Assembly (NCBI GenBank): GCA_023129115.1
Contig: JAGMCR010000002.1
Coordinates: 1 to 64,000 of the forward strand
Length of the DNA stretch: 64,000 nt
DNA from: Candidatus Iainarchaeum sp.
Lineage (GTDB): Archaea; B1Sed10-29; WALL01
Reading direction: 5' to 3'
Under the pieces are notes generated by a model. That model worked only from the letters and a program-made list of their open reading frames with translations, was not told where the DNA came from and did no database searches. The position numbers and the translations under genes were made by a program. Positions 40,167 to 48,201 of the stretch are shown here, piece after piece; within the stretch, counting starts at the first letter, position 1, and the number at the start of each line of letters is the position of its first letter.

Positions 40167-40239
40167 GATTTGAACCTGCACGGGCCGAAGCCCACCGGCT
40201 CTCAAGGCCGGCGCGTTAACCGGATTCCGCCACCCTAGC
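40155..40239 (-). tRNA. tRNA-Ser (anticodon TGA)
   Basis: This 85-nt tRNA has acceptor GCTAGGG/CCCTAGC and discriminator G. The anticodon stem CCGGC/GCCGG has loop CTTGAGA (anticodon TGA), the long variable arm is TGGGCTTCGGCCCG, and T-stem GCAGG/CCTGC has loop TTCAAAT. The long variable arm and G73 support serine rather than leucine. CCA is not encoded. Confidence 0.92.
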
Positions 40240-40247
40240 AGCGTCTT

Positions 40248-40337
40248 GGGGGGAGCGCAGCTCCCCCCGCTACCCTTTCGGGAATCGCAATTCCCTTATT
40301 TCTGGCGATTTCCGAAATAAGGCGATACGAAATCGCC
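40248..40337 (-). ncRNA. Hairpin-rich segment between tRNA-Val and tRNA-Ser
   Basis: Four potential stems lie here: 40248-40268 (GGGGGGAGC/GCTCCCCCC), 40280-40295 (GGGAAT/ATTCCC), 40295-40321 (CTTATTTC/GAAATAAG) and 40321-40337 (GGCGAT/ATCGCC). A competing stem pairs GGCGATTT (40304-40311) with AAATCGCC (40330-40337), excluding the last two. It could be a processed spacer of a tRNA transcript, a switch-like RNA or simply a palindromic repeat. It resembles no RNA family I know. Confidence 0.4.
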
Positions 40338-40383
40338 GAAATGGGAAGCACCCCCCCTCAGTAAAACTGTATTACTTAAAAAA

Positions 40384-40458
40384 TGGGCCCGGTCGGATTC
40401 GAACCGACGAGCTTCTCCACGTCAAGGAGACGTCCTAACCAGGCTAGACCACGAGCCC
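40384..40458 (-). tRNA. tRNA-Val (anticodon GAC)
   Basis: This 75-nt tRNA has acceptor GGGCTCG/CGGGCCC (one T-G pair), discriminator A, anticodon stem TCTCC/GGAGA with loop TTGACGT (anticodon GAC), and T-loop TTCGAAT between GTCGG and CCGAC. CCA is not encoded and there is no intron. Confidence 0.93.
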
Positions 40459-40500
40459 ATTGCGTCGTATTTCTATCGTTTCTTTATAAAAGTGTTACAG

Positions 40501-40574
40501 TGGACCTGGCGCGATTCGAACGCGCGACTTCCCCCACGCCAAGGGGGTACTCTTCCGGACTGAGCTACAGGCCC
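40501..40574 (-). tRNA. tRNA-Ala (anticodon GGC)
   Basis: This 74-nt tRNA has acceptor GGGCCTG/CAGGTCC with the G3-U70 pair that identifies alanine tRNAs and discriminator A. The anticodon stem CCCCC/GGGGG has loop TTGGCGT (anticodon GGC) and T-stem GCGCG/CGCGC has loop TTCGAAT. It lies 42 bases from tRNA-Val and is probably co-transcribed with it. Confidence 0.94.
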
Positions 40575-40617
40575 GTGGGTAACTATTTCCATAAATCTCT
40601 TTTTAAATCCGACTGTC

Positions 40618-40860
<243 letters not shown>

Positions 40861-40878
40861 TTATGGGCGGAGGTAATA

Positions 40879-42156
40879 TTAAGCTTTCTGGTCCTCAGCC
40901 CGTTTTTCCTTGGAAACTCCCCCCAAAAGACTGGCCCCAGCAGGACCTGTCCCCGGAGAACTGGCCCCGGGAGCACTAGCCCCAGGAGAACCTGTCCCAG
41001 AAGAACTGGGGGGGACGCCAGTTGGCGTCCCCCCGGTTGGAGTCTTAGCTGCAGTGGTTGGCGTCCCCCCGGTTGGAGCCTTAGCTGCAGGAGTTGGGGT
41101 TGCCCCGGTTGGAGCCTTAGCTGCAGGAGTTGGGGTTGCCCCGGTTGGAGCCTTAGCTGCTCCGGTTGGGGCCTTGGCCGCGGGGGTTGGAGCCTTTGCT
41201 GCTTCGGCTGGAGCCTTGGCCGCGGGGGTTGGAGCCTTTGCTGCGGGCGGCTTCGGTGCGGGGGGCTTGGCTTCTTCTTTCGGAGCTGGCGCGGGTGGCT
41301 TTGCCTCTTCCTTCTTCGGCGCGGGCTTCGGCTTCTCTTGCTTCGGCGCCTTCTTCGTGCCCGTCAAGTCCCGCCTCTTCTTCGGCCTCAGCAGCCCCAG
41401 AATCGCGTCAAGCAGCCCCGGCTTCTTCGCCTCAATCATGGGCGGCGGAGCCCCAATCAGCTTGGCAGCCAGGTTGATTACCGCCGTGCCCCCGAGCGAA
41501 GTCGGGTGCTTCAGCACCACGGGCGTGCCCTCCAGCGAGCACTCGCGGAACTGTGGGTCCTCTGGAATCACCGCAAGCACCTCGGTCTGGAGCGCCTTCT
41601 GGATTTCCTTGGAAGTCATTTCCTGCTTCATGTCCTTGTACATCTCGACGACCACGCCAGTGATGTCGAGGCCGAGCCTCCGCTCGGCAATCATGATTAG
41701 CTTCAGTGCATCCGCGACGGCAATGGACTCCGCCATCGTCACCACAAGCACTTCGGTCGCGCCGTGCAGGCTGGCAAGCACGTCGTTCCCAATCCCGGCC
41801 GCGGTGTCTAGCAGGACTATGTCGGCCTGCTCCGCCAGCTCCTTGATGACGTCAGCCAATTTCTCGTCGTCCACGCGCCTGAACTTCTCGATGGAAAGCC
41901 CCGCCGGCACGAACCTAATGCCGCCAGGCCCGTCATAAATCGCGTCCGCCAGCGACGCCTCTCCCGCGAGCACGTCCTGGAGCGTGATTGGCCTGCCCTC
42001 CATGCCGAGCATGAGCCCGAGGTTGGCCATCTGCAGGTCAGTGTCGACCACAAGGACTCTCTTGCCCATCTTGGCGAGCGCGACGCCGAGGTTTGCGGCT
42101 AGGGAAGTCTTCCCGACCCCGCCCTTGCCCGACGCAATCGCGATAATCCGCGTCAT
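40879..42156 (-). CDS. minD: MinD/ParA-type ATPase with long Ala-Pro-Thr tail
   Basis: A 425-residue protein. The N-terminal ~260 residues form a MinD ATPase: deviant Walker A GKGGVGKTSLAANLG (10-24), VLVVDTDLQMANLGLMLG, DIVLLDTAAGIGNDVL and EVLVVTMAESIAVADALK. From about residue 265 to the end is low-complexity Lys/Pro/Ala/Thr/Gly sequence with repeated AAKAPTGATPTP units; no amphipathic membrane-targeting helix is evident. It probably positions a partner at the cell pole or membrane. It overlaps the upstream gene by 4 bases. The tail's DNA is itself a tandem repeat. Confidence 0.88.
   Translation of the reverse strand: MTRIIAIASGKGGVGKTSLAANLGVALAKMGKRVLVVDTDLQMANLGLMLGMEGRPITLQDVLAGEASLADAIYDGPGGIRFVPAGLSIEKFRRVDDEKLADVIKELAEQADIVLLDTAAGIGNDVLASLHGATEVLVVTMAESIAVADALKLIMIAERRLGLDITGVVVEMYKDMKQEMTSKEIQKALQTEVLAVIPEDPQFRECSLEGTPVVLKHPTSLGGTAVINLAAKLIGAPPPMIEAKKPGLLDAILGLLRPKKRRDLTGTKKAPKQEKPKPAPKKEEAKPPAPAPKEEAKPPAPKPPAAKAPTPAAKAPAEAAKAPTPAAKAPTGAAKAPTGATPTPAAKAPTGATPTPAAKAPTGGTPTTAAKTPTGGTPTGVPPSSSGTGSPGASAPGASSPGTGPAGASLLGGVSKEKRAEDQKA
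41010..41240. repeat. Coding tandem repeats in the minD tail
   Basis: Imperfect 33-36-base units (GGTTGGAGCCTTAGCTGCAG type) repeat several times and encode AAKAPTGATPTP variants. At 41010-41033 they include a strong hairpin (GGGGACGCC/GGCGTCCCC). Length is likely variable between strains. Confidence 0.75.
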
Positions 42157-42611
42157 GAATTGTCTCCCTTGTGTATCTTGCGCATGAGCGCCCTCATCTC
42201 AATGGGCGAGACATTGCCCATTGCCTCGACAACAACGAGCGAGCCGTTGTCGGGGCAGACTACATGAGTGCTTTTCTCGCCCTTTATTAATAAGTATTTC
42301 GCGTCAGGGATCTCCTTGAGGACCGAATCGTAAATGCTTTTCTCGGGCTGGATGTCCTTCCTCCCGCTCTCGGCTACCACGGAGCCGTCCCTGTTCGCGA
42401 GCACGATTGAGGAAAGCGTGAAGTCGTCCGCCAGCTTGCTGAAGTACTGCCCCGTCATCGCCGGCTTGACGAACCGCGTCTCGCCCGGGTAAAGCATCTC
42501 CCGCAGCAGAGCCATCCTCTCCTGCCGCTCGTCCTCCAGGCTCTTCTTGCCAATGAGCTTGCGAAAGGTGTTCCTCACCACCCAATCAATGTTCCACGGC
42601 TTGAGTCTCAT
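42153..42611 (-). CDS. Roadblock/LC7-like small protein
   Basis: A 152-residue protein whose C-terminal ~100 residues (KLADDFTLSSIVLANRDGSVV, then AKYLLIKGEKSTHVVCPDNGS and VVVEAMGNVSPIEMRALMRK) resemble the alpha/beta roadblock fold of prokaryotic GTPase-regulating proteins. The N-terminal 45 residues are basic and helical. It overlaps minD (ATGA) and follows a DUF2226-like gene by 4 bases, so it may regulate the MinD-like ATPase. The fold assignment is tentative. Confidence 0.6.
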   Translation of the reverse strand: MRLKPWNIDWVVRNTFRKLIGKKSLEDERQERMALLREMLYPGETRFVKPAMTGQYFSKLADDFTLSSIVLANRDGSVVAESGRKDIQPEKSIYDSVLKEIPDAKYLLIKGEKSTHVVCPDNGSLVVVEAMGNVSPIEMRALMRKIHKGDNS

Positions 42612-42615
42612 CGGT

Positions 42616-43383
42616 TCATGTCTCCTTCAGAAGCAGTTTCTTTAGCTTTTCGGCCTGCTGGTTGAGCTCCTCAAGCTCCTGTGTGGTCTCGGTGTCCAGC
42701 TCTTTGTCGACCAGCGCCTCCACCTTTTCCGGCGGCTTCATGTCCTCGACCAGCGGCTTTTCGGTCGGCTCCTCGCGCGGCGGCACGGGCTCCTTGGGCT
42801 TTTCCCCCGAGAGGTAGCCCTTGACCTTGTCCGCGACCTTGTCGGCCGCCCCCGCCGCCGGCACAGCCGACTCGACGCTTGCCTTTATGTCGGCGTAATT
42901 GTCTATCCTGATTTCCTCGAGCCCGTGCTCCGCGAGCACGCTCTTGGGCTTCTTGGGCAAGGCAGCCAATTCCTGCCTCTCGAACTCCTCGGAATACGCG
43001 ACCGGGACCATGCCCTCGAACGACCGGAGCGGAATCCGCTCCAGCAGCAGGATGTTCTCGTTGAATATCTTGAGCAGCTCGAGCTGCTGCGCCGTGAGGG
43101 TGTACGAGTCGTACACGCCATTCTTTGCGACGATGGCGTTGACCACGCGCTTAAGGGCCTCGCCAGCGGCGTGCTCCTTGCCGAACGCGAGGTACGCGTA
43201 GTGCGCGCCGAGGATGCCGCCGGACTCAATGACGAGCAAGCCGTCCTCGAGGCCGCGCTCCCCGCTAGTTGTGACGCAGAAGTAGCCCGTCTTGTTGGCG
43301 TCCATGAACGAGATTATGTCGCGGACCGCCTCTCCCGACAGGGCCTTGCCGGCGATTTCCTGGGCGCCAAGCGGTATGTTCAC
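42616..43383 (-). CDS. DUF2226-like archaeal protein
   Basis: A 255-residue protein with an N-terminal alpha/beta domain (RDIISFMDANKTGYFCVTTS, GLLVIESGGILGAHYAYLAF, GEALKRVVNAI). A Pro/Lys/Glu-rich linker and a C-terminal acidic coiled coil (TQELEELNQQAEKLKKLLL) follow. The N-terminal part resembles the archaeal DUF2226/DUF4388 type, thought to be related to regulatory scaffold proteins. It sits in the NYN-DUF2226-roadblock-MinD operon. The family call is from memory of pattern and is moderate only. Confidence 0.6.
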   Translation of the reverse strand: MNIPLGAQEIAGKALSGEAVRDIISFMDANKTGYFCVTTSGERGLEDGLLVIESGGILGAHYAYLAFGKEHAAGEALKRVVNAIVAKNGVYDSYTLTAQQLELLKIFNENILLLERIPLRSFEGMVPVAYSEEFERQELAALPKKPKSVLAEHGLEEIRIDNYADIKASVESAVPAAGAADKVADKVKGYLSGEKPKEPVPPREEPTEKPLVEDMKPPEKVEALVDKELDTETTQELEELNQQAEKLKKLLLKET

Positions 43384-43386
43384 TTT

Positions 43387-43842
43387 TCACTCACCGTCTA
43401 TCCTTCCAATCATAATCACTTTGTCGGCCGTGTTCCTGAGGGCAGTGGAAAACCCCGGCTCGACGCCGAGCACGATGGTCTCCTTGCCCTTGAGCTTTGC
43501 CTTCTGGAGCACGGGCTGGAAGTCCGCGTCCCTCGTCATGAGCGCGAGTATGTCGATGGACGAGTTGTACACGAGGTCGATGGCCTCGACGGCCATGGTC
43601 ACGTCCACGTCAGTGCTCGTTATCACGGGCTCGAACCCCTGGTTGGTCACGGCCTCTATCAGCTTGTCTGGCGCGTACTGGTCCAGAAAAACTTTGCAGA
43701 CCTTGACCTGGCCGTATGGCTTGAGCTTGTTCTTCATGTCGAACAGGTTGACGTTGAACTCCTTCCGTAGAATGTTTGGCCCGTCCACGAGCACGCCAAT
43801 ATGCTTGTGGGTAATCCTGTGCAAGCCAAGCTTGCTCCTCAC
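43387..43842 (-). CDS. NYN-domain protein (TIGR00288/LabA-like)
   Basis: A 151-residue protein that starts at GTG and has the PIN-like NYN nuclease fold: HIGVLVDGPNILRKEF (first Asp), STDVDVTMAVEAIDLVYN and DILALMTRDADFQPVLQKAK, with its conserved acidic residues. It probably binds or cuts RNA, or acts in a regulatory complex with the three genes downstream in the operon. A second NYN protein is encoded at 45603-46202. Confidence 0.85.
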   Translation of the reverse strand: MRSKLGLHRITHKHIGVLVDGPNILRKEFNVNLFDMKNKLKPYGQVKVCKVFLDQYAPDKLIEAVTNQGFEPVITSTDVDVTMAVEAIDLVYNSSIDILALMTRDADFQPVLQKAKLKGKETIVLGVEPGFSTALRNTADKVIMIGRIDGE

Positions 43843-43869
43843 TTCTTCAAATACAATAATAATCGCCGC

Positions 43870-44625
43870 CTACACGGTTCTGGCCGGGACAGCAAAAAAA
43901 CGCAGTGCGTTCTCAAAGATGTAATCCGTCGCATCGACTTCTTTCAAGGTCGACACCAAAGCAACAATATCACGAACGAAGAACGGCTCGTTGCGCTTGC
44001 CCCTCATTGGACAATTATAGGGGCTGTCTGTCTCGACTAAGGTATATTCTAGAGGAAGCAGCTTAATAAGCCTTTTGTCCTTGCTCCCCGTGCACAGGCT
44101 TATATAAAAGCCGTGGTCCAGGCACTCCTGCGCCTCTTCCCCGCTGCCAGAAAAGTGGTGCATCATCACCCTGTCAGGGCGCTTTTTGCCAATAATTTTC
44201 AATAAGTCTGGCATTGCGTCGCGGCAGTGGACCACCAGCGGCTTCTTCAGCTCCTCTGCCAGCGCGATGAACTTCTTGAACACTTCTTTCTGCCTTTCCC
44301 TGCCCTTGCCGGCGGGGGTCCAGTGGTAGTCCAGCCCGACCTCGCCGATTGCGGTGATGTCGTCGCGGTGCTCTTTAATCAACTCAATAAAGTTGTCGAC
44401 GTCTTTGTCGCCCATCTTTGCCGCGAGCGGCGGCGCGAGCCCGAGCGAGGCCTTGATGAACGCGGGGTGCTCGTGGTGCATCTCGAGCGTGGCAGTGTTT
44501 CCCGAGAAATCGACTCCCGAATTAACAACGAAGTCCACTGCCTTCTTGTTCCGCTCGATGACTTCCTCGCGGTCCTTCTCGAACCGCTTGTCCTCGAGGT
44601 GGCAGTGGCAGTCCACTAGTGGCAT
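43870..44625 (-). CDS. tatD: TatD family metal-dependent hydrolase
   Basis: A 251-residue TIM-barrel protein with the expected ligands: DCHCHLED at the N terminus, AIGEVGLDYHW (glutamate), VVHCRDAM (histidine), MHHFSGSG (histidine) and VETDSPYNC (aspartate). TatD proteins act as 3'-5' exonucleases or deacylase-like hydrolases. The ATG at 44625 is 26 bases from TTAAATAG on the minus strand; an extra Met codon upstream at 44628 is possible. Confidence 0.9.
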   Translation of the reverse strand: MPLVDCHCHLEDKRFEKDREEVIERNKKAVDFVVNSGVDFSGNTATLEMHHEHPAFIKASLGLAPPLAAKMGDKDVDNFIELIKEHRDDITAIGEVGLDYHWTPAGKGRERQKEVFKKFIALAEELKKPLVVHCRDAMPDLLKIIGKKRPDRVMMHHFSGSGEEAQECLDHGFYISLCTGSKDKRLIKLLPLEYTLVETDSPYNCPMRGKRNEPFFVRDIVALVSTLKEVDATDYIFENALRFFAVPARTV

Positions 44626-44629
44626 CAAG

Positions 44630-44655
44630 TTAAAAAAGGTTAAACTCTATTTAAC
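44630..44655. promoter_or_regulatory. Overlapping divergent promoters of tatD and a UPF0104 gene
   Basis: GTTAAAAAAGG (about 44629-44639) sits 26 bases before GTG 44660 for the rightward gene. CTATTTAAC (about 44647-44655) sits 26 bases from the tatD ATG at 44625. The boxes face opposite ways and overlap in reach. Confidence 0.5.
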
Positions 44656-44659
44656 CATT

Positions 44660-45655
44660 GTGCAGAAAAAGCAGCTTTTTTCAACGTTTTTCGTCGGGCT
44701 CCTCGTGTTCGCGGTAATCGTCTGGGTGCTCGGGCCGGCAGAGATGTGGGCACAGCTCTCTGCGATGAGGCCAGAATTCCTTTTGCTGGCGCTGGGCCTG
44801 CAGCTCCTGGTAATGGCCGCCATGGCGTACCGGTGGTCAATCTTCATCAAGGCCACGGGCCACAAGGCCGGGTTCGGCAGCGTGCTCCTGATGACGCTGG
44901 CGGGCACTGCCTTGAACAACATCACGCCCAGCTCGCGAATGGGCGGCGAGCCGCTCCGCGCGTATTTACTGAAGAAGCGGCACGGCGCGCGCACCAGCAC
45001 GGGCCTCGCCACGGTCGTCATCGAGAAAATCGCTGACATGACCGCGTTCTCCATAATCACGGTCCTCGCCATCTTCTACGCGTTCTATTACCTCAACGTC
45101 CCCGGCCATACGGTCCTGCTCCTCGTGCTCTCGTTCTTCTTCACCACGGGCGTGATGGCCGCCCTGGTCTACGTCACGCTCCGCCGCAAAATCAAGGCCA
45201 AGTGGATTGTGGGCTTGATTGACAAGTACCAACACTTGTCCGAGAAGTTCCCCCTGGTCTCGTACTACCGGGACAAGATGGACGACTCGCTCGCGAATTA
45301 TTACGACTCCGCGGCGCGCATCGCGAAGAAGCGCGTCATAGTCAAGGCAATCCTTGCGTCGCTTTTGTATTGGGCCCTGGAGATATCCCGCGCGTACGTG
45401 CTTTTTCTGGCGTTCGGCGTGAACGTCCCGATTGCCGTAATCGCGGCGGTCTACGTGATTGCAAATATTGTGGCCTCGCTGCCGCTGCCGCCGGGCACGC
45501 TTGAGGCGACAATGATAATTATTTATTCGAGCACTGCGATTAACACGGTAACTGCGGGTGCAGTCACGCTCATTGACCGCCTGATTTCGTTTTGGCTGGT
45601 CATTATCGCCGGCCTGCCGGTCGCGTGGCACCTCGGGCTGACAAGCAAGAAGTGA
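44660..45655 (+). CDS. UPF0104/lysylphosphatidylglycerol synthase-like membrane protein
   Basis: The 331-residue protein has about 8 membrane helices and the family motif NNITPSSRMGGEPLRAYLLKK, then VVIEKIADMTAF and ASLPLPPGTLEATM. Archaeal members (COG0392) are thought to be transporters or flippase-like. GTG at 44660 is chosen by TATA spacing and because the upstream in-frame ATGs lie in the tatD antisense. Its last 53 bases overlap the convergent NYN gene. Confidence 0.88.
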   Translation: MQKKQLFSTFFVGLLVFAVIVWVLGPAEMWAQLSAMRPEFLLLALGLQLLVMAAMAYRWSIFIKATGHKAGFGSVLLMTLAGTALNNITPSSRMGGEPLRAYLLKKRHGARTSTGLATVVIEKIADMTAFSIITVLAIFYAFYYLNVPGHTVLLLVLSFFFTTGVMAALVYVTLRRKIKAKWIVGLIDKYQHLSEKFPLVSYYRDKMDDSLANYYDSAARIAKKRVIVKAILASLLYWALEISRAYVLFLAFGVNVPIAVIAAVYVIANIVASLPLPPGTLEATMIIIYSSTAINTVTAGAVTLIDRLISFWLVIIAGLPVAWHLGLTSKK

Positions 45656-46202
45656 CATCCAACCCGCATTTTTCCAAAAGCTCTTTTGTTATTTCTTCTC
45701 TGTCGTCGGATAGGTCAAACAGTTCGTCGTGCACATAGGTGTTCCCGTCGTAATACAATATTGTCAGGACATTTGCTTCTTTTGCTTGCCCCACTGCTGG
45801 GGCGTAGTCGCTGTCACCGCTAACAAGGACTGCTGTGTCGATTTTTCCTGTCCAGCTCAGCTTGACAAGGTCTATGGCAAGAAGGATGTCCACCCCCTTC
45901 TGTTGAAAGGGCTTGTCTTGTTGGCTTGTTTTCTTGAGGTGGCCCCATCGGGTCACGAACTTTGGTAATCTCTCCAGTTTCTTCCTGAACTTGTATTTTT
46001 TTGAGTACCTCTCTCTTTCTTTTTCAGTCGGTGGGTTACTCTGGAACGGCATGCAATCGTAGACATACGTCCTAAACCTTTTCCCCCCTTGTTTTCTACA
46101 GAGTTCTTCTGAAAACTGCAGGTAATCTACTCGAGGGACCCCCAGGTTACGGCATGCCTTTTCAAAATAGGCATTATCGATAAAGACTCCAATCCTCTCC
46201 AT
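45603..46202 (-). CDS. NYN-domain protein (PIN-like nuclease fold)
   Basis: A 199-residue protein starting MERIGVFIDNAYFEKACRNL (D9), with KGVDILLAIDLVKLSWTGKI and DTAVLVSGDSDYAPAVGQAKE, the acidic triad of NYN domains. The last ~20 residues (GRR end) overlap the convergent UPF0104 gene on the other strand. The ATG has GGGAGAGG 8 bases upstream. It may be an RNase or defence-linked protein; the function is not known. Confidence 0.85.
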   Translation of the reverse strand: MERIGVFIDNAYFEKACRNLGVPRVDYLQFSEELCRKQGGKRFRTYVYDCMPFQSNPPTEKERERYSKKYKFRKKLERLPKFVTRWGHLKKTSQQDKPFQQKGVDILLAIDLVKLSWTGKIDTAVLVSGDSDYAPAVGQAKEANVLTILYYDGNTYVHDELFDLSDDREEITKELLEKCGLDVTSCLSARGATRPAGRR

Positions 46203-46230
46203 TTATTTCCTCTCCCACATAGTTTAACTA

Positions 46231-46264
46231 CCGTTCCTGGCGGCCCAAATAAGCCGGGGAACGG
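46231..46264. other. Stable stem-loop upstream of aIF5A
   Basis: CCGTTCC (46231-46237) pairs with GGAACGG (46258-46264), with an inner CGGC/GCCG stem and an 8-base loop. Lying between the divergent NYN and aIF5A genes, it may be a regulatory structure or a small RNA. 46265-46389 otherwise holds only AT-rich promoter-like sequence. Confidence 0.5.
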
Positions 46265-46389
46265 CAGCGAATATGGTAAATATTAATTGGGGTTTTTTGT
46301 TTATAAGCATTGTGATTTTCTTGACGATGTATTAGACTAAAGCCTTTTATTTGAGTTAGGAGTAATCCAAGCCAACGAGGGGTAATCAC

Positions 46390-46773
46390 ATGGCTGGAAA
46401 GACAATTGGAATGGTCAAGGACCTGAAAAAAGGAAAGTACGTGCTTATTGACGACGTGCCGTGCAAGGTAGTCGACATCCAGACGTCGAAGCCCGGGAAG
46501 CACGGCGCCGCCAAGGCGCGGGTGACGGCAATCGGTGTTTTTGACGGCTCGAAAAAGCAATTGCTCAAGCCCATGGACGCCAACTGCGAGATTCCGATGG
46601 TTGACCGCCGCAAGGGCCAGGTCATCGCGGACCTCGGCGACAACATCCAGCTCATGGACATGGAGACGTACGAGACGTTCGAGATGAAGAAGCCAACGGA
46701 CATCGCCGTGGAAACGGGCGCAGAAGTCGAGTACATGGACGTCATGGGCCAGAAAATGATTACGAGGAAATGA
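46390..46773 (+). CDS. eif5A: Translation factor aIF5A
   Basis: A 127-residue protein with the hypusination loop SKPGKHGAAKAR (K37 is the modified lysine) in the N-terminal SH3-like domain and a C-terminal OB-fold (IQLMDMETYETFEMKKPTDI). It helps ribosomes through stalling sequences and needs deoxyhypusine synthase, not in this window. GAGGGG 7 bases before the ATG supports the start. Confidence 0.97.
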   Translation: MAGKTIGMVKDLKKGKYVLIDDVPCKVVDIQTSKPGKHGAAKARVTAIGVFDGSKKQLLKPMDANCEIPMVDRRKGQVIADLGDNIQLMDMETYETFEMKKPTDIAVETGAEVEYMDVMGQKMITRK

Positions 46774-46821
46774 GCCCAAACCTTTATTAGATTTGAGTTG
46801 CATAATGCTAGCGGTGAGACT

Positions 46822-47193
46822 GTGGAGAAATTTCGGGTAAGAAGGCAGTTCAAGAAAAATAGGATTAGTGTTACAATACACCAAATGGAGTATGAGAAAG
46901 ATACTACTGGCAAGAAAAAGTTCTCCAAGACCTTCAAGCTGAAGAGTGTTGATGGGAGGCACATCGACGCGATTACAAGCGCTATCGAGGAGGAGGGGGT
47001 TGGCCCGGGGCCATCGGCAAAGCTCTTTTTTCACTTGACTTCCCTGGAAGTCAGAACCCAAGTTAATGAAGCAATAAAAAACGGGGAGATAGCCATGGAG
47101 CACAAATTCTTTCTCTTTAGGAAACCCCTGGTGTTTTCGCTAAGGGGCAAATATTCCGAGCTGATAAAGGAATACCAAAGCAAGCAGAAATAG
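46822..47193 (+). CDS. Hypothetical basic protein (123 aa)
   Basis: The frame from GTG 46822 gives VEKFRVRRQFKKNRISVTIH, a beta-rich middle (FSKTFKLKSVDGRHIDAITSAIEEE) and a basic end (KYSELIKEYQSKQK). The GTG is chosen because GGTGA lies 6 bases upstream; a TTG at 46798 is the alternative. It is downstream of aIF5A by 48 bases. No family is recognised. Confidence 0.6.
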   Translation: MEKFRVRRQFKKNRISVTIHQMEYEKDTTGKKKFSKTFKLKSVDGRHIDAITSAIEEEGVGPGPSAKLFFHLTSLEVRTQVNEAIKNGEIAMEHKFFLFRKPLVFSLRGKYSELIKEYQSKQK

Positions 47194-47241
47194 GTTCGCG
47201 CGGGAAATGAGTTAAATACCCCCTTTTCTTAATTGGTTTTG

Positions 47242-48201
47242 ATGCACGCAATCAAGGCAAGGAACGTAGTCAAGGTCTATGACGATCCAAGCGGCCGCGT
47301 AAAAGCACTGGACGGCGTTTCTTTCGAGGTCGACAAAGGCGAAATCTTTGGGCTCTTGGGCCCAAACGGCGCTGGAAAAAGCACGCTCATAAACATGATT
47401 ACCGGGCTTATTTCTTCGACGAGTGGCAACATAAAGATTTTTGGGAAGGACGTGGCCACAGACTGGTACAGTGTCAAGGAAATGACTGGCACGTGCTTCG
47501 GCTTCGCGAGATTCATTTATTTCATGACCGGCCGTGAAAACTTGAGGTTCTTCGGTTACTTGTATGATATGAGTGACCACGAAATTGACAAGCGAATTGA
47601 CGAGCTCGCCCAAACGCTTCGGCTTTCGGAAATCGATTCGCGGGCCGGCACCTATTCCTCCGGGATGACCCAGAAGCTCTCGCTCATGAAAGGCCTCTTG
47701 CACAACCCCAAGCTCTTGCTGGTGGACGAGCTGACGGTTGGGCTCGATGTCGACGCGGCGATGAACGTACGGAATGTCTTCAGGCAGGTCCAGCGCGACG
47801 AGGGCACCACGGTTTTGCTCACCACGCATTACATGCAGGAGGCGAACGACCTTTGCAACCGAATAGCGCTGATAAGCAAGGGCAAGCTATACGCGCTGGA
47901 CACCCCAAAAAAGCTGAAGCGCCTGGCGAGGGACTATGACGTCATCGAAATCACCCTCAAGCAAGCAAAAAAAGCCGAGGCAATTGTGCGGCGGCAGAAG
48001 GGCGTCCTCGACGTCTTCGTCGGCAAGGACAGGCTCGTGGCCAAGGTATCGTCTTCAGAAAAAAGCCTCCAGCCAGTCATTGGCGGGCTGCTGAAAAAAG
48101 GGTTTATGTTCACCAACCTCAAGGTCAGGAAGCCCATGCTGGAAGAAGTCTTCTTGTCACTGACCGGCCAAAGCCTTGGGGGTGAGTGGCACGAATTTTA
48201 A
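47242..48201 (+). CDS. ABC transporter ATP-binding protein
   Basis: A 319-residue nucleotide-binding subunit with Walker A LGPNGAGKSTLINM (about 35-48), signature YSSGMTQKLSLMKGL, Walker B LLLVDELTVGLD and H-loop VLLTTHYM. The C-terminal ~90 residues match DrrA-like drug or polysaccharide exporters. ATG at 47242 lies 28 bases from TTAAATACC. It pairs with the ABC-2 permease downstream; the substrate is not known. Confidence 0.92.
   Translation: MHAIKARNVVKVYDDPSGRVKALDGVSFEVDKGEIFGLLGPNGAGKSTLINMITGLISSTSGNIKIFGKDVATDWYSVKEMTGTCFGFARFIYFMTGRENLRFFGYLYDMSDHEIDKRIDELAQTLRLSEIDSRAGTYSSGMTQKLSLMKGLLHNPKLLLVDELTVGLDVDAAMNVRNVFRQVQRDEGTTVLLTTHYMQEANDLCNRIALISKGKLYALDTPKKLKRLARDYDVIEITLKQAKKAEAIVRRQKGVLDVFVGKDRLVAKVSSSEKSLQPVIGGLLKKGFMFTNLKVRKPMLEEVFLSLTGQSLGGEWHEF

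Noticed and set aside
46228-47103. 291-residue minus-strand frame across aIF5A
   Set aside because: It is antisense of aIF5A and has no recognisable domain.
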